A DNA stretch of 52,000 nucleotides from Mycobacterium persicum (GTDB lineage Bacteria; Actinomycetota; Actinomycetes; Mycobacteriales; Mycobacteriaceae): contig NZ_MVIF01000031.1 in assembly GCF_002086675.1 (NCBI RefSeq), positions 1 to 52,000 of the forward strand, given 5' to 3'. The notes under the pieces are model-generated. The model was not told the origin of the DNA, ran no database searches, and saw nothing but the letters and a program-made list of their open reading frames with translations. The position numbers and the translations under genes are program-made. Shown here piece after piece: positions 30,701 through 39,118 of this stretch. Positions within the stretch are counted from its first letter, which is position 1, and each line of letters begins with the position of its first letter.

Positions 30701-32781
30701 GACAGCGTGACGAAGATGTCCAGCAGCGATGCGTCGAAACTCACCGATGACGATTGCAGCAACCGGTCGTCGGGGGTCATGCTCCACTCGGCGATGAACC
30801 CGTCCACATGCTCGGCGATGGCCTGATGCGGCACCGCCACGCCCTTGGGCCGCCCGGTGGACCCGGACGTGTAGATCACGTAGGCCAGGTTCGCAGGGTG
30901 TAACGGCCGAATCCGGTCGGCGTCGGTCAGCGCATCATCGGACAGGTGGGCGGCGGCTTGTTCGGCGGCGCCGAATTCGTGGTGGCCCAGCACCATTGTG
31001 GGTCCGGTGTCGGTGATCAGGTAGTGGATGCGATCCTGCGGATAGGCCGGATCGATGGGCAGGTACGCCGCCCCGGCCTTCAGCACCGCGAACATGGCGA
31101 CGACGAACTCGACCGAGGTGGCCAGGTGCAACCCGACGATGTCGTCGGCCCCGACACCATGCCGAATCAGCCAGCGTGCCAGGCGGTTTGCCCGGCGATG
31201 AAGTTCGGCGTAACTCAACTCCGCGTCGTCGGAAACCAGCGCGATCCGCTCGGGCGCGGCGGCAGCCGCCCTTTCGAGCAGCGCGACCATCGTGGCGGCC
31301 GGTGTCGCGACCAGCTCGCCGTGCGACTGCGCGAGGACGGCGGCGCGCTCTGCGGCGCCCAGCATGTCCAGGCCCGCGAGGCGATCGCCGGGGGCTCGCA
31401 GTGCATTGTCCAGCAGCCGCAGGTAATGGGTCAGCAGCTGATCGACGAGCGCACCGGCCAGCACATCGGTCTGGTATTCGAACTCGACGACAACATGCTC
31501 GGGGTCCTCGGGATCGTGCACGACCGCCAGGGCCAACGGCAGCTGCGCGGTGACCGCTCCGAGTTCCAGTTGTCTGCAGGTAACGCCGTCGAACCCGAAC
31601 CCGGCGAGACTCTTACGCATGCTGAAGCCCAGCCGCGCCACCCGGTCCAGGCCGTCGCGCCCCGCGGTGCGCTCCGGGTTCATGGCGCGGACCACGCGGT
31701 CGATGCCCACCGACTGGTGCGCGAAGCCGCCAAGACAGGTTTCGCGAACGGCGTCGGCGAGCCCGGCGAACGTGTCGTCAGCTCCCGAGACAAACCGCAG
31801 CAGCAGGATGTTGCCGAAATACCCGATGACATCCTGCGCGGCCGCGCCGCGCTCGGTCACCGGCACGGAGACGAGGAAATCCGATGCGCCGGTATAACGA
31901 CGCACCACAGCGGCGAAGGCGGCCAGCAATACCATGAACGGCGATGCGGAGTGCTCGCGGGCGAACTCTTCGACCCGGCCGAACAGGGCGGCGGGCAATG
32001 CGCGAGTCCGGCGGTCGGCGCGCCGGGAGGGATTCGCCGCGGCCGCACCCGGCAGATCCGGCGGTTCGGGCAACGGCTGCAAGTGGTTACGCCAGTACTC
32101 GACGTCGGCGTCGCCGGGTTCACCGGTGTGCCGCGGCACCGCCACCGCGACGAACTGCGGCGCCGGGGTACTCGGGTTCAGACCCTGGTACGCAGCGCGC
32201 ACGTCGTCGAAGAAGATCTCCCAGGAGTCGTCGTCCCAGCAGATGTGGTGGACGACGAAGAGCAGCACGAATTCGTCGGCGCCGGTGCGTATCAGGGAGA
32301 TGCGCAGCGGCAGCTCACGGGTGAGGTCGAAGGGCCGGCCGAACTCGTCTCGTGCCATGGCTTCGAGGCGCCGGTTCCGCTCCGGCGCACCAATTTCAGT
32401 TAAATCGCATGCACGCCAGGGTATTTCAATGCCATCGGCACCATCGGCAACCACCTGATACGGTTCACCCGATGCGTCCACTCCATAGGTGGTGCGCAAC
32501 ACCGCGTGCCGGGCAACGACATCGCCGACCGCGCAACGCAACCTCCCAGCGTCGAGCGCGCCCGTTAGCCGAAAGCCAACGCAGATGTTGAGGGTGGTGT
32601 CGTCGGCGTCCATGGCCTGCAGGAACCACATCCGGCGCTGACCGGTGGACAGCGGATAGCGCTCGCCGGCCCGGACCTGCGTCTGCTCCACCGATTTGCC
32701 TGTCGCCAAACCGCTTTCGGCGATCCGGCGACGCAGCAATTCGCGACGGCGTTCCTGCACGGTCTTGGCATCAGCGGCCAT
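27790..32781 (-). CDS. mbtE: Mycobactin NRPS MbtE (C-A-PCP-C-PCP)
   Basis: Incorporates the internal lysine-derived residue. About 1663 residues (M. tuberculosis MbtE about 1680). First condensation domain with HHICWDDDSW near 185, where the usual final Gly is Asp; adenylation domain about 500-1010 (IYTSGSTGRPKGVAVPH, FDASLLDIF, YGPTEA, YRSGDLVRR, LGLSGKLNKR). PCP 1 is FFGLGGHSLLAAR; a second condensation domain has HHIVTDHSS, again not the standard Gly; PCP 2 is FFALGGDSIISVQ. His and Asp of both active sites are kept. The ATG at 32781 has AGGAG upstream; an ATG at 32802 is possible. It directly follows the formyltransferase gene. Confidence 0.9.
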   Translation of the reverse strand: MAADAKTVQERRRELLRRRIAESGLATGKSVEQTQVRAGERYPLSTGQRRMWFLQAMDADDTTLNICVGFRLTGALDAGRLRCAVGDVVARHAVLRTTYGVDASGEPYQVVADGADGIEIPWRACDLTEIGAPERNRRLEAMARDEFGRPFDLTRELPLRISLIRTGADEFVLLFVVHHICWDDDSWEIFFDDVRAAYQGLNPSTPAPQFVAVAVPRHTGEPGDADVEYWRNHLQPLPEPPDLPGAAAANPSRRADRRTRALPAALFGRVEEFAREHSASPFMVLLAAFAAVVRRYTGASDFLVSVPVTERGAAAQDVIGYFGNILLLRFVSGADDTFAGLADAVRETCLGGFAHQSVGIDRVVRAMNPERTAGRDGLDRVARLGFSMRKSLAGFGFDGVTCRQLELGAVTAQLPLALAVVHDPEDPEHVVVEFEYQTDVLAGALVDQLLTHYLRLLDNALRAPGDRLAGLDMLGAAERAAVLAQSHGELVATPAATMVALLERAAAAAPERIALVSDDAELSYAELHRRANRLARWLIRHGVGADDIVGLHLATSVEFVVAMFAVLKAGAAYLPIDPAYPQDRIHYLITDTGPTMVLGHHEFGAAEQAAAHLSDDALTDADRIRPLHPANLAYVIYTSGSTGRPKGVAVPHQAIAEHVDGFIAEWSMTPDDRLLQSSSVSFDASLLDIFVTLSLGARLIVPKPGAFGDIPYVADLISRHRVTVLHMVPSMLSTLLALPQVSQWRQLRHVPVGGEALPAELADKFAGHFDAELRNHYGPTEAVVCSTHLRVSGPQRSGVVPIGVPNRNVYAYVLDPELQPVPAEVVGELYLGGAQLARGYLGRPGLTAQRFVADPFNPGMRLYRSGDLVRRNLSGQLEFVGRADEQVKIRGFRVELGEVESVIATHRAVRHCLVVAEDTEAGPTLAAYLVPAGGENGPSARIDFDDVRAHAAAMLPDYMVPAAFAVIREIPLGLSGKLNKRALPAPTQVSARRYREPANAAERRVCAIFGRLFGCPDVGVDDSFFGLGGHSLLAARLIAQIHAEFGVRLNVRAVFDTPTPAGLAAGLVHASGSPGARPELAHAARPHWPPLSYSQLAMWFQYRMRGANDVFNMALALRFDGPLDSAALAEALNDVIARHEVLRTNFVDHKGVPYQHVHPVMRVRLAVREVAADRVDQVLAELRRYVFTLESEPLVRPTLLRLGPDTNVLLLLVHHIVTDHSSLGVMVDDLITAYRARLHGGPPQWPKTPLQFADYAVWQRSTFDAPGDWGQAELAYWRDALAGTPEDISIALDHMRPLVLGRRGAVVTFTVSAARRTALTRLAEHHDATEFMVYHAALAVVLHKLGGGADIVIGSPVASRIDRAAEHLTGPCANVVVLRSDFSDDPSLRDILIRSRRTVLGALAHQELPIERLVEAINPPRSPSRNHPLFQHSIHFRGADWALLPRDLTGDRATTVVALSMDFEVSLLDLNVGLDVTPDGGLAVRVVANADLYEPASVQLIADALDATLETFAGAPDAAVSGVHLLPAADLDKLLAPPTAVEPQPCRSVTGGSAETERVLIALLEELLEISDVDPDDNFFALGGDSIISVQWAARAAAQGLALTPAMVFAHLTIAELAAAVDAAADQPAAEAASLPAPAEPMSASGLDDDALAALTASWRQHS

Positions 32782-32823
32782 CGCCTGTTTCACTCCTAGC
32801 ATTCGGTTCGCCGGAATCGGAAG

Positions 32824-33762
32824 TCAAGCCTGACTGCTCAAATAGCCACCGCGGCAAAAGAACTCCTCCCCAAAGTGCTCGGCCCCGGCGGCGTCGCGCA
32901 CCGCGGTGATGACCAGACCCCGGTTGGCTCCGCGATACGCGTTGGGCCCCGACACCACCGCGCCGCCGCCCTCCTGCACGATCACCCGGCCAGGCGTACC
33001 ACCGTAACGGGCCTGTGAAACCTGAGCCTCGAGCACTTCGATGCGTTCGCCCCGGTAGTAGCTGAACGCGCGCGGATACGGGTCCGACAGTGCCCGCACG
33101 AACCGCTCCAGGTCCTCGGCCGGCCAGGTCCAGTCGATCAGGCTGTCGCGCTCGGCGCGTTTGTGGAAGTACGTCCGTTCGGCCTTGTTCTGCGGCCGCC
33201 AGACGGCGGTGCCCGACTCCAGCGCGTGAAGCGCGTCCCGCAGCGCACCGGGGATCAAATCCATGCCGCGGGTGACCAGCTCCGTCGCGGTATCGGTGGG
33301 CCCGATCGGCAGAGAACGCTGGATCAGGATGTCGCCGGTGTCGAAACCGTCGTCCATCCGGTGCACGGTCAACCCGAACTCGGACTCGCCGCTGATCAGC
33401 GCCCAGAGCACCGGGGAAAACCCGGTGAACTTCGGCAGCAGCGAATCGTGAAGGTTCAGTGTGCCGTGCGGCGGCAGGCTGTAGAGCTCCGGCGGCATCC
33501 AGCTGTACCAGCTGTTGACCACGATCACGTCGGGTTCGGCCCGCTTGACGACGTCGATGGTTTCCGCGTCAGCCCGTTCGGTGATGTGCACCGGGATGCC
33601 CCGGTCTCGCGCGAGTTTCTCCACCGAGTCCGACCAGATGGCCTTATACGACTGTTCGCTGGCCGGATGCGTGACCGCAAGCACGACGTCGTGACCCAGA
33701 TCGATCAGCGCCTGCAGCGTCTTGTATCCCCAGGTCTGAAAACCGAACGACACGACGCGCAT
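32824..33762 (-). CDS. Siderophore-type formyltransferase (Fmt/FxbA-like)
   Basis: Transfers a formyl group from 10-formyl-tetrahydrofolate to an amine or hydroxylamine. 312 residues of the methionyl-tRNA formyltransferase family: an N-terminal Rossmann domain beginning MRVVSFGFQTWGYKTLQAL, then the active-site region LNLHDSLLPKFTGFSPVLWAL and HRMDDGFDTGDIL, with the Asn-His-Asp set in place. The C-terminal domain is short. The start resembles, from memory, FxbA of the M. smegmatis exochelin locus. As first gene of the mbtE-F-B operon it most likely N-formylates (hydroxy)lysine for the hydroxamate. The ATG at 33762 follows GGGGAGG. The true fmt gene is expected elsewhere in the genome. Confidence 0.88.
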   Translation of the reverse strand: MRVVSFGFQTWGYKTLQALIDLGHDVVLAVTHPASEQSYKAIWSDSVEKLARDRGIPVHITERADAETIDVVKRAEPDVIVVNSWYSWMPPELYSLPPHGTLNLHDSLLPKFTGFSPVLWALISGESEFGLTVHRMDDGFDTGDILIQRSLPIGPTDTATELVTRGMDLIPGALRDALHALESGTAVWRPQNKAERTYFHKRAERDSLIDWTWPAEDLERFVRALSDPYPRAFSYYRGERIEVLEAQVSQARYGGTPGRVIVQEGGGAVVSGPNAYRGANRGLVITAVRDAAGAEHFGEEFFCRGGYLSSQA

Positions 33763-33864
33763 TTGCGGACCAGCCTCCCCTGACTCGTGACCCGGCCGGC
33801 CTCGGCCGGGGCCGGACCCGGGGTTCGGCCGGCCTTGCCGGGCACCAACCACAGGTCCGGCGGA

Positions 33865-33883
33865 TTATGTTAGCCTTCGCTAA
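33865..33883. promoter_or_regulatory. IdeR-like iron box between the two mbt operons
   Basis: Read on the reverse strand the site is TTAGCGAAGGCTAACATAA, matching 15 of 19 positions of the mycobacterial iron-box consensus TTAGGTTAGGCTAACCTAA. It lies 103 bp before the formyltransferase start and 105 bp before the mbtT start, in the divergent promoter region. IdeR with iron would repress both operons (inference from the known role of the box). Confidence 0.8.
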
Positions 33884-33988
33884 GTTGCATGGGTATAGCG
33901 GCCGTCGAGGCCCGAGATTTTCTGGCCGGGTGATGGTGCGGGACCACGCGGGCCACGGGAAGCGAAGCGATCGGGAAGGTACTAGCGC

Positions 33989-34747
33989 ATGCCCCGCAAA
34001 CTAGGGTGGATCAGGCAATTTCACCAACCGGGCGCGCCCGCGAACCCGCCGCTGCTGGTTTTTCCGCATGCCGGCGCCGGGGCATCGGCCTACCGCGCAT
34101 TCTCGAAAGCGCTGAGCGCGACGTTCAAGGTCATCGTCTTCCAGTACCCCGGACGTCAGGACCGGGCAGCCGAACCGTTGTTGGGATCCATCCCCGACCT
34201 CGCGCGCGGAGCGTTCGACGAGTTTTCGGCATCGGAGCACCACGACGGCGTTCCGCTGGTGACCTTCGGCCACAGCCTGGGCGCCATGGTCTCGTTCGAA
34301 TTCGCCCGACTCGCCGACGCTCGGGGCATCCAGGTGCGGCAGATTTATGTCTCGGCGGCGGTGGCCCCTTGTCACGCCGCCGCCAAACCCTCACATCCGA
34401 CGGATGACGAGGAGATCCTCAGCCACCTCGCCACCCTCGAGGGCACCGACTCCGACGTCTACGGCAACCGCGACCTGATGCGGTTGGCGCTTCCGGTGAT
34501 CAAAGCCGACTATCGGGCTTTCGATGCGTACTCCTGCGCTGAGAGCGTCAGAATCAGCGCCCCGATTCACGCGCTCGGGGGTGATCGGGACCCGATTGTC
34601 ACCTTGGGTGATCTGTATGGATGGGGTAAGCACACCGACACCATCCAGGTCACCATGTTCGACGGCGGACACTTTTTCCTCGACGATCACCTCGACGCCG
34701 TCGCGCAACTGCTGGCGTCATGCGCGCACTACCAGCAGACGTCATGA
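33989..34747 (+). CDS. mbtT: Free-standing type II thioesterase (MbtT)
   Basis: An alpha/beta hydrolase that releases or edits thioester-bound intermediates on the siderophore synthetases. 252 residues. Visible are LLVFPHAGAGASAYRAF (oxyanion loop), the nucleophile elbow FGHSLGAM, a conserved GGDRDPIV region carrying the Asp, and GGHFFLDDH with the catalytic His. It is similar to the thioesterase domain fused to the end of M. tuberculosis MbtB (shared KADYRA, GGHF). As MbtB here lacks that domain, this enzyme probably does its work in trans. GGGAAGG precedes the ATG; the stop overlaps mbtC (ATGA). Confidence 0.92.
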   Translation: MPRKLGWIRQFHQPGAPANPPLLVFPHAGAGASAYRAFSKALSATFKVIVFQYPGRQDRAAEPLLGSIPDLARGAFDEFSASEHHDGVPLVTFGHSLGAMVSFEFARLADARGIQVRQIYVSAAVAPCHAAAKPSHPTDDEEILSHLATLEGTDSDVYGNRDLMRLALPVIKADYRAFDAYSCAESVRISAPIHALGGDRDPIVTLGDLYGWGKHTDTIQVTMFDGGHFFLDDHLDAVAQLLASCAHYQQTS

Positions 34748-36048
34748 TCGACACCGCAGCCGACCACATCGTCATTTCCGGCATGGCCGTGGAGGCGCCC
34801 GGGGGAATCGACAGCCCCGCCGCATTATGGTCAGCGCTGTCGGAGTCGAGAGAGCTGATCGGCCCGTTTCCCCGCGATCGCGGCTGGCCGATCGACGAGC
34901 TGCTCTCGCTGTCCCGGGACGACGGCTGGGGCCGGGTCTGCGATGCCGGCGGATTCCTGGACGGTGCAACGACATTCGACCCTCCCTTCTTCGGCATCAC
35001 GCATCGGGAGGCCCTGGTGATGCATCCCCAGCAACGCGTCGCCATGCGGGTGGCGTGGCAGGCGCTGGAGAATGCCGGGATCAATCCGGGCACGCTCGAA
35101 GGTGAATTCGGCGGCTGTTACGTCGGAATGTCGATGACGGAGTACGGCCCGCGTACCGCACAGGCCGACGCCTACACCGGGCACCGCACCGTCGGAATGG
35201 GACAACTCGGCGGAGCGGGCCGGATCTCGCACTGCCTTGGATTGACCGGCCCGTCGATGTGTATCGACTCGGCGTGCGGATCGTCGTTGACGGCACTTCA
35301 GTTGGCGGCCAACGCGGTTGCCATGGACGAGTGCGAATGGGCGCTCGCCGGCGCGGTGTGCGTTCTGGGGGCGCCGGCGGCGTTCTTCGAGTTCGCAAGG
35401 CTCAATGCCCTTGCCGACGACGGGCATTGCCGCGCCTACGCCGACGACGCCAGCGGCACCGTGTGGGGCGAAGGCGCCGGCATGGTTCTCGTCGAACGCG
35501 AGTCGCGGGCACGGCAACTGGGTCACCGGATCTACGGCCGCATCCTCGGCGTCCGCACCAACCACAACGGTAAAGGCAAGCCGATCCTGGTGCCGCGGGT
35601 GCGCGCGCAGGAGCAGGTGATCCGCAAGACGCTCGATGCGGCCGGAATCGACGCCGCCGAGGTGGGAATGATCGAAGGGCACGGAACCGCGACGCTGGCG
35701 CGCGACCCGGTGGAATTGCTGGCACTCTTCAAGACTTACGGCGCAGCGGGATCCGAAGCTCTGCTGGGCTCCATCAAGTCCAACGCCGGGCATGCGCAGG
35801 CGGCGGCGGGCATCCTCGGACTGATCAAACTGCTGCTTGCGGGCCGACATGGCTGGATTCCGCCAACGCTGTTCTCGGACAACCCGACCAAGAAGCTGGA
35901 CTGGAACCTGACCGGCCTGCGCCTGGCCACCACACTGCACCAGTGGCAGCCCCGAGACGGCGTCCGCTACGGCGCCGTCTCGTCGTTCGGCGCCGGCGGC
36001 GCCAATGCGCACGCGATCATCGCCATGCCGGTAGACCACGGGGAGTGA
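34744..36048 (+). CDS. mbtC: Polyketide ketosynthase MbtC
   Basis: Ketosynthase that with MbtD extends an acyl unit to make the beta-hydroxy acid part of mycobactin. About 434 residues. The active-site triad is intact: Cys in DSACGSSLTA, His in EGHGTAT and His in SNAGHAQAAAG. The cysteine motif is CGSS rather than the common CSSS. The C-terminus has FGAGGANAHAII. The ATG at 34744 overlaps the mbtT stop; an upstream start at 34720 has no homology support. M. tuberculosis MbtC is 444 residues. Confidence 0.92.
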   Translation: MIDTAADHIVISGMAVEAPGGIDSPAALWSALSESRELIGPFPRDRGWPIDELLSLSRDDGWGRVCDAGGFLDGATTFDPPFFGITHREALVMHPQQRVAMRVAWQALENAGINPGTLEGEFGGCYVGMSMTEYGPRTAQADAYTGHRTVGMGQLGGAGRISHCLGLTGPSMCIDSACGSSLTALQLAANAVAMDECEWALAGAVCVLGAPAAFFEFARLNALADDGHCRAYADDASGTVWGEGAGMVLVERESRARQLGHRIYGRILGVRTNHNGKGKPILVPRVRAQEQVIRKTLDAAGIDAAEVGMIEGHGTATLARDPVELLALFKTYGAAGSEALLGSIKSNAGHAQAAAGILGLIKLLLAGRHGWIPPTLFSDNPTKKLDWNLTGLRLATTLHQWQPRDGVRYGAVSSFGAGGANAHAIIAMPVDHGE

Positions 36049-36052
36049 GAAA

Positions 36053-39000
36053 GTGACATCGCGCGGCTACCGGCTCCCCGACGGCGCCATCCCCGTCCTG
36101 GTCACGTCGGATAACCCTGATCTGGTGTCGCGGGAGGCCGCCGCGGTATTGACGTATGTGGCCGACCATCCCGAGGTGGCGCCGCAGGCGATCGCCGACA
36201 TGCTTTTCCGGACCAGGATTGCCCGCAAACACCGAGCCCTGGCCATGGCGGCCGACCGCGACGAGCTGGTCAACGCGCTGCGGGCGATTGTCGACGGGCG
36301 CGACCACCCGTCGGTGGTGTGCACCCAAACCGCCGCCGCGGCCCGGCGGGTCGCCTACGTATTTCCCGGGCAGGGGGGCCAACGTCCGGGGATGGGGCGA
36401 CTCTTCTACCAGGCCATGCCCGCGTTCCGGGCCGAGGTGGATCGCTGCGCCGCGGCATTTCAGGCACAGTTGGGCACCTCGCCACTGAATTACCTTCTCG
36501 ACGAGGGCCTTTCGGTTGACAACTCCGCGATCACCGTCCAGCCCGCGTTGTTCACCCAGATGGCCGGCCTGGCCGCGATGTGGCGATCAGTGGGCGTTGC
36601 GCCCGACGTCACCATCGGTCACAGCCAGGGAGAGATAGCCGCGGCTTATGTCTCGGGCGCAATCACCTTGGCGGACGCGGTTAGCATCATCGGGATCCGC
36701 GCTCGCGCCGCCGACGGGTTCGCCGCAGGTGATTACGCCATGGCAGTCATCGCCGCCGACCGCGACGCCTGCGAGGACCTGCTCGCACGGTGTTCGGGCT
36801 GGGCGCAGCTGTCGGTGATCAATTCACCCAACCTGGCCGGGATCTCGGGCGATCGGGAAACAGTGCAGATGATCGTCGACACCTTTTCCCGGCGCGACAT
36901 GTTCGCCCGGGTTATCGAAGTCCGATTTCCCGCGCACACCAGCGTGATCAGTGCGCTGGGCGACGAATTCTGCGCTGCCACCCGACGCGAACTGCGGAAT
37001 CCGAAGTTCCTCGACACCGATATCGACTGTCTCGGCGCCACGCTGGGCGGTCCCATCACCCAAGATCTGCCGCTCGACCAGTACTGGTTCTGGAACCTGC
37101 GCAATACCGTTCGATTCGACAAGGCGATCGCCGCCGCGGTGGCACGCGGCGTCGACACCTTCGTCGAACTGGCCGTTCATCCGTCCCTGCAACTGGCCAT
37201 CGAAGAAAACCTTGCCGCAGCGTCCGACGACGGCAACGATCGCGATCCCATGGTGGTGGGCACGTCGATTAGGGAGGCGACCGATCTGGGCGAATTCACC
37301 CGAAATCTCGGCCGCGTCGCCGTGCATGACCTGGCCTATGCCTGGGACCAGCTGTCCGCCGAGCCGCACGGCCCCGTCGCGCTGCCGCTTCCCGACTTCC
37401 CCAATACCGTGCTGAACGAGACCAAACTGTGGCTGCCCTACCAAGACACGTTGCCGCAGCGTCCTCGGCGAACGACAACCACATCTGGTCCGGTGCGCAA
37501 CCCGATCGGCCAGATCGCGCCGCCGCGACTTCTCGCCGAGAATTGGGTTCGGTTGTCCCAGCGCTCGCTGGTAGCGCCGCGCGCAATCGGGATAGTCGAT
37601 CACAGCGGGGGCTGCGCCGAGCAGGCCGCCGCGCTGTGCATTGCGGCCGCCGACCTCGGCGCAACCGCCCGTGTCGTCGATGGCCGAAACAGTTCTGCGA
37701 CGACGGGTCTGGATACACTTGTGATACTTCTTCCACGGTCGGCGAAACTCGACTTCGCCGCGGCCGCGGCCGCGGTTGCGGCATTCTTTTCCGACCGCAC
37801 GTGGTGGCCGGGAATCAGTGCTGCAATCACCGATTGCTGGCTGGTGACCATAGGCGGCGAGGCGGTGGTTGCCGACGACCCGTCACCGGATCCCGTGCAT
37901 GCGGCCGCAATTTCGGGTTTTCGCAGTATCGGCTGCGAACATCCGCGCGTTTGTTTCCGGCATCTCGATCTGGCTGCCGGGTCGCCGTTGCCGGACGCGT
38001 CGGCCGCGGTCCTGGCCGCCCTGCACACCGCGCGGGAATCGGCGCTTGCCCTGCGCGACGGTGTTCTGTACGCCAAGCGGATCGTCGAAAGCGAGGCTCC
38101 GGTAGCCGATTCGAACCTCGCCACACCACAGCACGTGCTCATCGTCGGCGGGACCGGAAACCTCGGACTCGAATTCTGCGAGCATCTGGCGCGGCGCGGG
38201 GCGCGACGGATCACGCTGGTCAGCAGATCCGGTGAGACCGCGGCGGTGGCAAACCGGTTACAGCAGATCCGGTCTGCCACATCGGCGCACATCGAGGCCG
38301 CCGCGTGCGACGTCGGTGACCCGGCGGCAGTGCTCCGACTGGCGACGGCCGCTCAGGACACACCCGCGGATCTCATCGTCCACGCCGCCGTCCAGTATTC
38401 GGGCATGGAGCTTGCGGACATCACGGTCGAGAAGGCCGAAAAGGCGTTGCGCGCCAAGGTGGTCGGCATGTCGATGGTACTGGAGACGATTCCGCGGACC
38501 GCCGACTGCCGCATTCTGCTGTGCTCGTCGGTAGCGGCGACCGTCGGGGGTCGGGGCCTGATCGTTTATGCCGCATCCAACCGAATGCTCGACGCCATGG
38601 CGCACCGGCTCAGATCCGAGGGCCTGGATTGCGTGTCGGTTCAGTGGGGCCAGTGGCATGTCGCTTCCGCTGCCGCCGACTCCGGGATGGCGAAGCTGGC
38701 TTTCACCGGTCTGCTGCCGATGTCCGCCTCCGATGCGCTGGCACTGGGGATGGGTCGACTTCGCGGGAATGCGATCGTTGCCGCGTTCGACGCGGAGCGT
38801 GCGACCTCGGTATTGCAGGCCTGCGGCCACGGCGGGTTGTTGTCACAGCTGACTTCGCACGTGACGGTGGGTAACTCGACGCGGGATGACACTGCGACGG
38901 GTGCTATCCACCGGTTGCTAAAACTGCTGGCGGGCGCGATCGGCGTCGACGACGTCGAGGAGATCGACACCACGGTTCCGATGGTCGCGCTCGGCCTGGA

Positions 39001-39118
39001 TTCGTTGCAAGCGCTGGAATTGCGTCGCCGCGTCAAGGCGGAGTTCGATCACGAACTCGAGGTCTCCGATCTGCTTGGCGGAGCGTCGATCGACGATATT
39101 CTGGCCACGTTACGCTAG
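36053..39118 (+). CDS. mbtD: Polyketide synthase MbtD (AT-KR-ACP)
   Basis: Partner of MbtC. 1021 residues: acyltransferase with YVFPGQGGQRPGMG near residue 100 and the Ser motif GHSQGEIAAAY near 185; ketoreductase with GGTGNLGLEF near 700, the Ser motif LLCSSVAA and the Tyr motif YAASNRM; ACP with LGLDSLQALELRRR near 985. Dehydratase and enoylreductase are absent, so the product keeps a beta-hydroxyl, as in mycobactin. The GTG at 36053 sits 4 bp after the mbtC stop, with GGGGAGTGAGAAA before it. M. tuberculosis MbtD is about 1004 residues. Confidence 0.92.
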   Translation: MTSRGYRLPDGAIPVLVTSDNPDLVSREAAAVLTYVADHPEVAPQAIADMLFRTRIARKHRALAMAADRDELVNALRAIVDGRDHPSVVCTQTAAAARRVAYVFPGQGGQRPGMGRLFYQAMPAFRAEVDRCAAAFQAQLGTSPLNYLLDEGLSVDNSAITVQPALFTQMAGLAAMWRSVGVAPDVTIGHSQGEIAAAYVSGAITLADAVSIIGIRARAADGFAAGDYAMAVIAADRDACEDLLARCSGWAQLSVINSPNLAGISGDRETVQMIVDTFSRRDMFARVIEVRFPAHTSVISALGDEFCAATRRELRNPKFLDTDIDCLGATLGGPITQDLPLDQYWFWNLRNTVRFDKAIAAAVARGVDTFVELAVHPSLQLAIEENLAAASDDGNDRDPMVVGTSIREATDLGEFTRNLGRVAVHDLAYAWDQLSAEPHGPVALPLPDFPNTVLNETKLWLPYQDTLPQRPRRTTTTSGPVRNPIGQIAPPRLLAENWVRLSQRSLVAPRAIGIVDHSGGCAEQAAALCIAAADLGATARVVDGRNSSATTGLDTLVILLPRSAKLDFAAAAAAVAAFFSDRTWWPGISAAITDCWLVTIGGEAVVADDPSPDPVHAAAISGFRSIGCEHPRVCFRHLDLAAGSPLPDASAAVLAALHTARESALALRDGVLYAKRIVESEAPVADSNLATPQHVLIVGGTGNLGLEFCEHLARRGARRITLVSRSGETAAVANRLQQIRSATSAHIEAAACDVGDPAAVLRLATAAQDTPADLIVHAAVQYSGMELADITVEKAEKALRAKVVGMSMVLETIPRTADCRILLCSSVAATVGGRGLIVYAASNRMLDAMAHRLRSEGLDCVSVQWGQWHVASAAADSGMAKLAFTGLLPMSASDALALGMGRLRGNAIVAAFDAERATSVLQACGHGGLLSQLTSHVTVGNSTRDDTATGAIHRLLKLLAGAIGVDDVEEIDTTVPMVALGLDSLQALELRRRVKAEFDHELEVSDLLGGASIDDILATLR

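Noticed and set aside
29065..32403. Long forward frames (about 466 and 485 residues) opposite mbtE
   Set aside because: Same pattern of antisense shadows of a high-GC gene, with no recognisable domain or ribosome site.
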